DNA of 8,684 nucleotides, from assembly GCA_937983085.1 (NCBI GenBank), contig CALJKZ010000205.1, positions 1 to 8,684 of the forward strand, read 5' to 3'. Positions 1-5,898 of the stretch are shown here, in pieces (the first letter of the stretch is position 1; each line of letters starts with the position of its first letter). The translations under genes and the position numbers were made by a program. The notes below the pieces were generated by a model, which was given only the letters and a program-made list of their open reading frames with translations, made no database searches and was not told the DNA's origin. The stretch comes from an uncultured Gemmatimonadales bacterium (GTDB lineage Bacteria > Gemmatimonadota > Gemmatimonadetes > Longimicrobiales > Gaopeijiaceae).

Positions 1-1307
1 TCATCCAGAGCGGTTCGGTCTTCCACCAGGACATGGTGGACGACGGCTGGAACGCGGGAACGTCCCTCCGCCTGCCCTTCGAACTCGGCGACGCCCCGGC
101 GAGCATCTCGGTTGGCGCCAGCACGGACCGGAAGGACCGGACGGCCTTCACGCGCCGCTTCCGCTTCCGCCCACGCGGCTCCCTCATCGACAGTGACGTG
201 CGGACGCTCCGCCCCGTGGAGCCCTTCGGCGACCCGTACGTCCTCCCTGACGGCTTCGGCATCCAGGAAGCCACCTTCCGCACCGACAACGACCACGCGG
301 TCCAAGAGATCGATGCGGCCTACGCCATGGTCGACTTCGAAGTCGTGGACGGGCTCAGGCTCTCCGGCGGTGCCCGGGTGGAGCGCTCCCTTCAGGGCGT
401 CTCTCCCAAGGACCTCTGGGAGGTGGGCGGTCTGGACCCGGTGGAAGGCGCCCAGCGCGAGTCCACCGATGTGCTGCCGGCCATCAACGCGACCCTCGCG
501 CTTGGCGAGTCCATGAACCTGCGGGCCAGCGCCTCGCAGACCCTGGCCCGGGCCCAGCTCCGTGAGTTGGCGCCGTTCTCCTTCGCCGACTACGCCGGCG
601 GATACCTGGTCATCGGAAACCCGAGCCTCGACCGCACGCGCATCGACAACTACGACCTTCGCTTCGAGTGGTTCGGGGGACCGCAGACGGTCTTCGCCGT
701 CAGCACCTTCTACAAGCAGTTCGATGCGCCCATCGAGGTCGCCGTCCTTCCCAGCTCCGAGCTCCTCAAGACGTGGGTCAACGCCGAAGGCGCCGACAAC
801 TACGGCCTGGAGTTCGAGGTCCGATCCGATCTCGGCTTCCTGGGCGCCGGCTGGGAGAGCCTGTCGTTCAACGGCAACCTGACGCTCATCGAGTCGGAGG
901 TCACGAACGGAGAGAGCATCCAGGTCTATCTGCCGGGCACCGGCCAGACAGACCTGGCGGTGGTGGCCACCAACCGCGCGCTCCAGGGCCAGTCGCCCTA
1001 TGTCCTGAACGGTGGCGTGACGTGGGCGCCCACCGCGGGTGGACCCACGGCCACCGTGCTCTTCAACCGCTTCGGTCGGCGCATCGACGCCGTGGGTGGA
1101 CAGGCGACGCCGGACATCTTCGAGGAGGCGCGCAGCCAGCTCGACGCGGTGGTGGAGTGGCCCATCCAGGGCGGATGGAAGGCCAAGATCTCGGCCTCCC
1201 GCCTCATCGGAAACGAAGTCGAATTCACCCAGGGCGGCGGACTGCTGCGGGCCTACGACCTCGGTCGGTCGGTCTCCCTGGGCATCAGTTGGGGCTTGGG
1301 TCGGTAG
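1..1307 (+). CDS. TonB-dependent outer-membrane receptor, C-terminal beta-barrel part (5' end outside window)
   Basis: The reading frame is already open at the left edge (first full codon at base 3) and ends at TAG 1305-1307, so 434 residues are visible and the plug domain and signal peptide lie upstream. The visible part looks like the C-terminal half of a TonB-dependent receptor barrel: alternating amphipathic strands, the segment 'SQTLARAQLRELAPF' (variant of the SRTLARPEFRELAPF-type motif), then 'GNPSLDRTRIDNYDLRFEWF' and 'STFYKQFDAPIEV', which are typical of large receptors of this class. Such proteins import scarce ligands across the outer membrane using TonB/ExbBD energy. The C-terminus ends in WGLGR rather than the usual terminal aromatic residue. 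The ligand cannot be read from this fragment. The lipoprotein gene begins 111 bases downstream on the same strand, suggesting co-transcription. Family assignment is firm; substrate is unknown. Confidence 0.88.
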   Translation, partial: IQSGSVFHQDMVDDGWNAGTSLRLPFELGDAPASISVGASTDRKDRTAFTRRFRFRPRGSLIDSDVRTLRPVEPFGDPYVLPDGFGIQEATFRTDNDHAVQEIDAAYAMVDFEVVDGLRLSGGARVERSLQGVSPKDLWEVGGLDPVEGAQRESTDVLPAINATLALGESMNLRASASQTLARAQLRELAPFSFADYAGGYLVIGNPSLDRTRIDNYDLRFEWFGGPQTVFAVSTFYKQFDAPIEVAVLPSSELLKTWVNAEGADNYGLEFEVRSDLGFLGAGWESLSFNGNLTLIESEVTNGESIQVYLPGTGQTDLAVVATNRALQGQSPYVLNGGVTWAPTAGGPTATVLFNRFGRRIDAVGGQATPDIFEEARSQLDAVVEWPIQGGWKAKISASRLIGNEVEFTQGGGLLRAYDLGRSVSLGISWGLGR

Positions 1308-1329
1308 ATGACCGATCCCACGCCCGCCT

Positions 1330-1385
1330 GCTCCACCGCCGTTCCGGCGGCGGAGCCCAAAGGTGGGTCGCGAGAGGCGCGGCCC
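1330..1385 (+). other. Two consecutive GC-rich hairpins in the gap between the receptor and lipoprotein genes
   Basis: Hairpin one spans 1330-1356: 11-base arms around loop GTTCC, with a single A/C mismatch. Hairpin two spans 1365-1385: arms GGGTCGCG and CGCGGCCC (eight pairs including one G-U) around loop AGAGG. Neither is followed by a run of T, so they are not classical intrinsic terminators. They could be 3'-end stabilising stem-loops, partial attenuators that set different levels for the receptor and lipoprotein, or chance structure in GC-rich DNA. They lie in the gap left if the downstream gene starts at 1419. Confidence 0.4.
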
Positions 1386-1418
1386 GAAAACAGAACTCCC
1401 CTACATGAGAATCACAGG

Positions 1419-3002
1419 ATGTTTTCAAGAGGTCTCTTTCTTCCTCTCGTAGCCGCGCTCTCCGTCTCCATGGCGGCATGCGGCGATGACGATCCCGTCG
1501 GCCTGGGCAATCCGCCCGCGGCTCCCACCGGCGTGACGGTGATGGAGTCCGGCGGGGCCCTGGTGGTGAGCTGGACCGCAGTGACCGGCGCCACCGCCTA
1601 CGATGTCCAGCGACGTTCGCTGGGCACCACCACCTTCTCCGCCCTGGCCGCCGATCTGACGGCAACCACGCACACCGACGATACGGCCGCGGAAGGCACC
1701 ACCTACCTCTATCGCATCATCGCGAAGAACGCCGATGGCAACTCGGCGCCCAGCGATCCAGCCGACGGGCTCATCGATCCCAATGCCGAGACGCTGAGCG
1801 GTGCCATCGACACCGACGTGGTGCTCGACGCCTCCATCACCTACACCATCACGGGCATCGTGACGGTGGAGGATGGTGCATCGCTGACCATTCCGGCCGG
1901 AACGCTGCTGCTGGGCAGCACGGCGGTTCAGCCATCCGCCCTCATGGTTCGCCAGGGCGGGCAGATCTTCTCCAACGGTACCGAGTCGGAGCCTGTAGTC
2001 ATGACGTCCGCGGCCCCGGCGGGCTCGCGGGAGCGTGGTGACTGGGGCGGCCTGGTCATCAATGGCTACTCCATCTGCAACTTCCCCGCCGACGAGTGCG
2101 TCGGTGAGGGTGCGTCGGGCCCCTACGGCGGCACGATGAACGACGACGACAGTGGGTCCATCACCTACACCCGCATCGAGTTCGCCGGCTTCGAGGTCTC
2201 CTTCGGGAACGAGCTCAACGCCCTGACGCTCAACGGCGTGGGCTCGGGCACGACACTCGAGAACATCCAGACCCACTACGGTTCGGACGACGGATTCGAG
2301 TTCTTCGGCGGCACGGTGGACCTCAAGTGGGCGCTGGCCACGGGGATCTCCGACGACTCGTTCGACTACTCCACCGGCTGGCAGGGCCGCGGGCAGTTCT
2401 GGGTCGCGCAGCAGGATCCCGACGATGCCGACAACGGCTTCGAGGTGGACGGCAACGAGGACGACTTCGACGCCATGCCGCTCACGGATCCCACCATCTA
2501 CAACGTCACCCTGGTGGGTAAGGGTCTGGACGGCGCCGGCGGTACGGCCGGTGAGTCGGTGGACGGTCTGCGACTCCGACGCGGCACGGGCGGCGACATC
2601 TTCAACGCCATCGTCATCGGCTTCGGTGGCGCCGGCGTCGACGTCGACAACTCCGAGACGGTGGGCCGCTACACGGTCCAGAACTCCATCATTGCCCGCA
2701 ACGGCGCTGACATCAAAGCGGCGGACGACGAGGGCGACACGGTGGCGTACCAGGATGACGTGGCCACCACGGTGGCCTGGGGCAACCTCATCGGCACGGA
2801 CCCGCTCCTCACCGACCCCTTCAACCTGTCGGCTCCGGACTTTCGTCCGGGCGCGGGTTCGGCGGCACTCGCCGCGGCGGGGAACGGCGCTACGCCGCCC
2901 GACGACGGGTTCTTCGACGTGACCGCCACGTACATCGGCGGTGTCGATCCGGATGCGGCCACGCAGTGGTTCGAGGCGTGGGCCACGTTCGCACCCAACT
3001 GA
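1419..3002 (+). CDS. Secreted lipoprotein with a fibronectin-III-like domain and a beta-helix-like domain
   Basis: The protein has 527 residues. ATG 1419 is preferred over the in-frame ATG at 1308 because a lipoprotein signal peptide begins directly there: MFSRGLF, a hydrophobic stretch, then SMAAC with Cys21 as the lipidated residue. Residues about 35-118 resemble a fibronectin type III domain (PPAAPTGVTV, then VSWTAVTGATAYDVQR, then YLYRIIAKNADGNSAPSD). Residues about 128-440 form a repetitive, Gly/Asp/Asn-rich region resembling a right-handed parallel beta-helix, with WGGLVINGYSIC, YTRIEFAG, NELNALTLNGVGSGTTLE and THYGSDDGFEFFGGTVDLK. This pattern occurs in lipoproteins near TonB receptors in Bacteroidota and Proteobacteria, often loosely annotated as hypothetical or 'multidrug transporter'. 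The C-terminus (DGFFDVTATYIGG, then QWFEAWATF) is also typical. Acidic loops (residues 240-244, 333-351) could bind metal ions. Cys220 and Cys227 could form a disulfide. Its role is unknown; adjacency suggests it partners the receptor. Confidence 0.8.
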   Translation: MFSRGLFLPLVAALSVSMAACGDDDPVGLGNPPAAPTGVTVMESGGALVVSWTAVTGATAYDVQRRSLGTTTFSALAADLTATTHTDDTAAEGTTYLYRIIAKNADGNSAPSDPADGLIDPNAETLSGAIDTDVVLDASITYTITGIVTVEDGASLTIPAGTLLLGSTAVQPSALMVRQGGQIFSNGTESEPVVMTSAAPAGSRERGDWGGLVINGYSICNFPADECVGEGASGPYGGTMNDDDSGSITYTRIEFAGFEVSFGNELNALTLNGVGSGTTLENIQTHYGSDDGFEFFGGTVDLKWALATGISDDSFDYSTGWQGRGQFWVAQQDPDDADNGFEVDGNEDDFDAMPLTDPTIYNVTLVGKGLDGAGGTAGESVDGLRLRRGTGGDIFNAIVIGFGGAGVDVDNSETVGRYTVQNSIIARNGADIKAADDEGDTVAYQDDVATTVAWGNLIGTDPLLTDPFNLSAPDFRPGAGSAALAAAGNGATPPDDGFFDVTATYIGGVDPDAATQWFEAWATFAPN

Positions 3003-3033
3003 CCTTCCGAACGACGAGAACGAGGCTTCGCCG

Positions 3034-3738
3034 GTGTCCTCCGTGCTTCACCATACCCGCGCTTCCTGCGCCGCTGAGCGGACCGCAGAGGAGTTGTGCG
3101 GAGGCACCGGCACTTCGTCTATCCAACACCACGCTCCTCCCCAGGGGCATACGAAGGCCCGGGGTCGAGGCAACTCGGCCCCGCGGCCTTTCGTGTTCGT
3201 GCTGGCGGCCGTTCTGCTGGCGGCTGGAGCGTGCGGCCCGGCTTCCACCGGGGGTCCCGACGCTCTCCGCCTGGCCCACGCCATGCCCACGGTGGACGCC
3301 CTCGGAGAGCACGTCCTCCTGGCCCTCACGCGCCAGGATACGACGGCGCTGGAACGGGTCCGGCTCACCGAAGACGAGCACAACCAGACCGTCTGGCCCG
3401 AGCTTCCGGCTTCGGCTCCCGAAGTGAACTTTCCCGTGGACTACGCGTGGACCAACATCCAGAACCGGAACGCCAAAGGGCTGGGCCGTCTTCTACCCCT
3501 CTTCGCGAATCGGGGCGTGGGCTTTCAGCGGGTGGAATGCCGAGGGGGCATCCAGGAGTTCGAAACGTTTGCCGTCCACACCGACTGCGTCGTCGTCTTC
3601 ACGGCCGAGCAGGGTCCACGGCTGTGGGAAGCGCAGCTCTTCAAGGACGTCCTCGTCCGGGGTGACGGCCACAAGATCTTTCGGTACTACGACGAGGAGC
3701 CGCGCCCGTACCGAGGACCCGCGGCTACCCGTCCGTGA
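3034..3738 (+). CDS. Small lipoprotein of unknown family (start uncertain)
   Basis: The frame is open to TGA 3736-3738. The clearest feature is a hydrophobic stretch FVFVLAAVLLAAGAC encoded at about 3190-3234, with a lipobox-like end at Cys (codon 3232-3234), so the mature protein would be about 168 residues. It carries the segments DALGEHVLLALTRQDTTALE, DYAWTNIQNRNAKGLGRLLPL and YYDEEPRPYR, and two cysteines (VEC and TDC) that could form a disulfide. I do not recognise the family. No ATG lies between the previous gene and the signal peptide. GTG 3034 is chosen because GAGG (3022-3025) sits 8 bases upstream; this leaves an unusually long 50-residue leader before the hydrophobic core, so the true start may be nearer 3150-3190 at a non-ATG codon. 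A GTG at 2941 would overlap the upstream gene and is less likely. The 31-base gap suggests it belongs to the receptor-lipoprotein operon. Confidence 0.6.
   Translation: MSSVLHHTRASCAAERTAEELCGGTGTSSIQHHAPPQGHTKARGRGNSAPRPFVFVLAAVLLAAGACGPASTGGPDALRLAHAMPTVDALGEHVLLALTRQDTTALERVRLTEDEHNQTVWPELPASAPEVNFPVDYAWTNIQNRNAKGLGRLLPLFANRGVGFQRVECRGGIQEFETFAVHTDCVVVFTAEQGPRLWEAQLFKDVLVRGDGHKIFRYYDEEPRPYRGPAATRP
3066..3088 (+). other. Hairpin at the 5' end of the small lipoprotein gene
   Basis: Arms CTGCG-CCGC and GCGG-CGCAG pair around loop TGA, with a two-base AC bulge on the right arm, giving nine GC-rich pairs. There is no T-run after it. It lies 64 bases past the stop of the beta-helix lipoprotein. 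If the small lipoprotein starts later than 3034, this would be an intergenic stem-loop like those found in the other gaps of this locus. Confidence 0.3.
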
Positions 3739-3764
3739 TCCCCCCTGTCAGGCCCTCGGGCGAG

Positions 3765-3793
3765 ATGACCCCGGGGTTCGTCCTCTCTATGTT
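3765..3793 (+). promoter_or_regulatory. Candidate sigma-70-type promoter for the synthase-phoB-phoR group
   Basis: ATGACC at 3765-3770 (4 of 6 to TTGACA) and TATGTT at 3788-3793 (4 of 6 to TATAAT) are separated by 17 bases, the ideal spacing. This is one of the few AT-rich spots in the region and lies in the 96-base gap after the small lipoprotein gene. Transcription would start near 3800, leaving a leader of about 35 bases before ATG 3835. The match is moderate and unsupported by other data. Confidence 0.35.
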
Positions 3794-3795
3794 TA

Positions 3796-3818
3796 GCGGA
3801 TCCTTCAAGGGAATCCGC
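3796..3818 (+). promoter_or_regulatory. Inverted repeat in the putative leader of the synthase gene
   Basis: GCGGAT (3796-3801) pairs perfectly with ATCCGC (3813-3818), and CCT (3802-3804) with AGG (3808-3810) around loop TCA, leaving a two-base GA bulge. It sits directly after the candidate -10 element and 16 bases before ATG 3835. It could be an operator, an mRNA leader hairpin, or the remnant of a terminator for the upstream gene, although no T-run follows. Confidence 0.35.
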
Positions 3819-3834
3819 GCTGAGAACGTAGAGT

Positions 3835-5067
3835 ATGGACGAGCAGACGCTCATATACGACTGGAACGAAGCCGAGGACGGCTTCGATTGGGCCGGGCTC
3901 GGCGAGATCCAGCTCGACGACGAGACCCTGCGCGACGGACTTCAGAACCCCTCGGTGGTGGATCCGTCCATCGGGGACAAGATCCGGCTGCTCCACTACA
4001 TGGACCGGCTGGGGATCCACACGGCGGACATTGGTCTTCCCGGTGCCGGTCCCCGGGCGGTGGAAGCGGTGACGGCTCTCACCAAGGAGATCGTCGACGC
4101 GGGACTGGCCATCCGCCCCAACTGCGCCGCGCGCACCGTCGTGGCCGATGTGGAGCCCATCGCCGACATCAGCCAGAAGGCCGGCATCCCCATCGAGGTC
4201 TGCACCTTCATCGGAAGCTCGCCCATCCGTCAGTACGCCGAGGACTGGACGCTGTCGCGGATGCTGCACGTGACCGAGGAGTCCGTGAGCTTCGCCGTGG
4301 CCGAAGGGCTGCCCGTGCTCATGGTCACCGAAGACACTACCCGCGCCCATCCCGACGTTCTCAAGGAACTCTACGGGACGGCCATCCGCTGTGGCGCGCG
4401 ACGGCTCTGCATCGCCGATACGGTGGGGCACGCCACGCCGGAGGGGACCCGCGCCCTGGTCCGCTTCGTCCTCGAGGAGATCGTGGCACCGTCCGGCGAG
4501 GATGTGGGCGTGGACTGGCACGGGCACAGGGACCGGGGGTTCGGTCTCGCCAACGCCATCGCCGCCATCAAGGCGGGTGCCACCCGGATCCACGGAACCG
4601 CGCTGGGGATCGGCGAGCGCTCGGGCAACACCGAGATGGATCTGCTCCTGGTCAACCTCAAGCTGCTGGGCGTCCACGACGCGGACCTCACCGTTCTTCC
4701 GGAGTACTGCGAGCTTGCCGCCGAAGCGTGTCAGGTCCCGTTGGTCCACTCCTATCCCGTGGTGGGCAAGGATGCCTTCCGGACCGGCACGGGCGTGCAC
4801 GCCGCCGCCATCGTCAAGGCTCAGGCCAAGGGAGACGACTGGCTCGCAGACCGGATCTACTCGTCGATTCCAGCCTCCATGGTCGGGCGACGGCAGACCA
4901 TCGAGATCGGCCCCATGTCCGGTCTTTCCAACGTGAAGTACTGGCTGCGCGACCGCGGGTACGACCCGGAGGACGAAGAGCTCTGCTCCCGCCTCTTCCG
5001 GGCCGCCAAGCAGACGGATCACACACTGACCGAGGGAGAGCTGGAAGCACTCTGCAAAGCCGGCTGA
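3835..5067 (+). CDS. Divergent DRE-TIM synthase (isopropylmalate/homocitrate/citramalate synthase-like), substrate unknown
   Basis: A 410-residue TIM-barrel enzyme of the HMG-CoA lyase-like superfamily; known members join acetyl-CoA to a 2-oxo acid or cleave such bonds using a divalent metal. Visible motifs: the DRE signature as DDETLRDGLQ (residues 28-37, with Arg33 and the metal-ligand Asp34), LCIADTVGHATPEG (191-204), the metal-binding histidines in HGHRDRG (His229, His231), GIGERSGNTEMDLLL (258-272) and VVGKDAFRTGTGVHAAAI (309-326, His322). Differences from textbook synthases: DETLRDGLQ instead of DTTLRDGEQ, and Arg232 where HxHND or HxHDD has Asn/Asp. The tail with IEIGPMSGLSNVKYWL resembles homocitrate/citramalate-type proteins, and there is no room for the roughly 120-residue leucine-feedback domain of long LeuA. 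ATG 3835 has only a weak Shine-Dalgarno (GAG). No other biosynthesis genes are nearby; phoB follows after 52 bases. Superfamily is certain, reaction is not. Confidence 0.85.
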   Translation: MDEQTLIYDWNEAEDGFDWAGLGEIQLDDETLRDGLQNPSVVDPSIGDKIRLLHYMDRLGIHTADIGLPGAGPRAVEAVTALTKEIVDAGLAIRPNCAARTVVADVEPIADISQKAGIPIEVCTFIGSSPIRQYAEDWTLSRMLHVTEESVSFAVAEGLPVLMVTEDTTRAHPDVLKELYGTAIRCGARRLCIADTVGHATPEGTRALVRFVLEEIVAPSGEDVGVDWHGHRDRGFGLANAIAAIKAGATRIHGTALGIGERSGNTEMDLLLVNLKLLGVHDADLTVLPEYCELAAEACQVPLVHSYPVVGKDAFRTGTGVHAAAIVKAQAKGDDWLADRIYSSIPASMVGRRQTIEIGPMSGLSNVKYWLRDRGYDPEDEELCSRLFRAAKQTDHTLTEGELEALCKAG

Positions 5068-5113
5068 CCCTCCAATCCCCGACGGTCGGTCCCTCCGGCC
5101 GTCTCGTGGAGGG
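5068..5113 (+). promoter_or_regulatory. Two-part hairpin that can pair with the phoB Shine-Dalgarno sequence
   Basis: The outer stem pairs CCCTCCA (5068-5074, immediately after the synthase stop codon) with TGGAGGG (5107-5113). The inner stem pairs GACGGTCGG (5081-5089) with CCGGCCGTC (5095-5103), nine pairs with one G-U, around loop TCCCT. The right outer arm contains GGAGGG (5108-5113), the ribosome binding site six bases before the TTG start at 5120. Folding would therefore hide the site, and ribosomes terminating on the synthase could open it (translational coupling). No T-run follows, so a classical terminator is unlikely. Confidence 0.5.
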
Positions 5114-5119
5114 ACACCG

Positions 5120-5878
5120 TTGAGCAGGCTTGCCCAGGAATTCATGGAAGCCACCCAATCCACCGTCGTCCCACGCGTCCTCGTGGTCGAGGACGAACCG
5201 GACATCGCGGCCCTGGTCGCGTACCAACTGACTCGGGAGGGCTTCCGGGTCGAGACCACGGGGAGTGGGACGGAGGCTCTGGACGCCGTCGGTCGGGAAA
5301 TCCCGGATCTGGTGGTGCTGGATCGGATGCTTCCGGGTCTGAGCGGCGACGACGTGCTCCAGAGCCTGAAGAACGATCCGGCCACCTCCCATGTCCCGGT
5401 GCTCATGCTCACGGCGAAGCGGGAGCAGGAAGACCGCATCGAGGGCCTCGAACTCGGCGCGGACGACTACCTCACCAAGCCCTTCAGCCCTCGGGAGCTC
5501 GTCCTCCGTGCCCAGGCGATCCTTCGGCGCGTCCAGGAAACCGGCAGCGCGTCGGGCGGCCGGATCCTGAAGGCCGGTCCCATCCGCTTGAACCCGGACT
5601 CCCACCGGACGGCCATCGGAGGCGAGGAGCTTGCGTTGACCCCGACGGAGTTCCGACTCCTCCAGGCCCTCATGGAGCGACGCGGCCGAACCCAGAGTCG
5701 GAAGCAGCTTCTGGAGAAGGCTTGGGACATGGAGGCGGCGGTTTCCGATCGCATCCAGACCCGGACGGTGGACATGCATGTGCGACGCCTCCGGGCCAAG
5801 CTGGGAGAGATGGGCGACTGGATCCAGACGGTGAGGGGATTCGGATATCGGTTGAAGGTCCCCGAAGGCGTCGAGTAG
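5120..5878 (+). CDS. phoB: PhoB-type phosphate-regulon response regulator (OmpR/PhoB family)
   Basis: A 252-residue transcription factor. The receiver domain covers residues about 18-138: acidic pocket Glu24-Asp25 in LVVEDEPDI, phospho-acceptor Asp68 in VVLDRMLPG, Thr98 in LMLTAK, and Lys120 in DDYLTKPF. A C-terminal winged-helix DNA-binding domain covers about 147-247 (LTPTEFRLLQALMERRGR, then the recognition-helix region RTVDMHVRRLRAKLG, then TVRGFGYRL). The start is TTG 5120 behind a strong GGAGGG with six-base spacing; the in-frame ATG 5144, behind AGGA, is a real alternative and would shorten the protein by eight residues. The kinase gene follows after 20 bases, giving a standard phoB-phoR pair. 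Assignment to PhoB among its many relatives rests on the adjacent PhoR-like kinase, the tandem Pho-box-like repeats and pstS downstream. It would activate phosphate-uptake genes on starvation. Confidence 0.88.
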   Translation: MSRLAQEFMEATQSTVVPRVLVVEDEPDIAALVAYQLTREGFRVETTGSGTEALDAVGREIPDLVVLDRMLPGLSGDDVLQSLKNDPATSHVPVLMLTAKREQEDRIEGLELGADDYLTKPFSPRELVLRAQAILRRVQETGSASGGRILKAGPIRLNPDSHRTAIGGEELALTPTEFRLLQALMERRGRTQSRKQLLEKAWDMEAAVSDRIQTRTVDMHVRRLRAKLGEMGDWIQTVRGFGYRLKVPEGVE

Positions 5879-5885
5879 AAGGTCC

Positions 5886-5893
5886 AGGCAGGG
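5886..5893 (+). promoter_or_regulatory. Ribosome binding site fixing the phoR start
   Basis: AGGCAGGG lies five bases before ATG 5899. This supports 5899 rather than upstream in-frame codons inside phoB; a transmembrane segment follows directly from this ATG. Confidence 0.6.
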
Positions 5894-5898
5894 CGCCC

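Noticed and set aside
1308..1418. ATG 1308 as the start of the lipoprotein gene
   Set aside because: It would put 37 polar residues before an otherwise complete signal peptide, and the stretch is filled with hairpins; ATG 1419 fits better.
1425..2276. Minus-strand open frame opposite the beta-helix lipoprotein
   Set aside because: Low-complexity Gly/Arg/Val-rich translation with no family resemblance; the + strand protein is convincing.
3745..3751. CTGTCAG resembling a Pho half-site before the synthase gene
   Set aside because: No second half-site occurs at 11-base spacing (3756-3762 reads TCGGGCG), so a single heptamer is likely chance.
3805..5439. Long open frame on the minus strand (544 codons)
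   Set aside because: It is antisense to the synthase and phoB genes, shows no recognisable domain, and such frames are common opposite GC-rich genes.
5722..5898. In-frame upstream extension of phoR into phoB
   Set aside because: The extension lies inside the phoB DNA-binding domain; ATG 5899 has a good ribosome binding site and is followed directly by a membrane segment.
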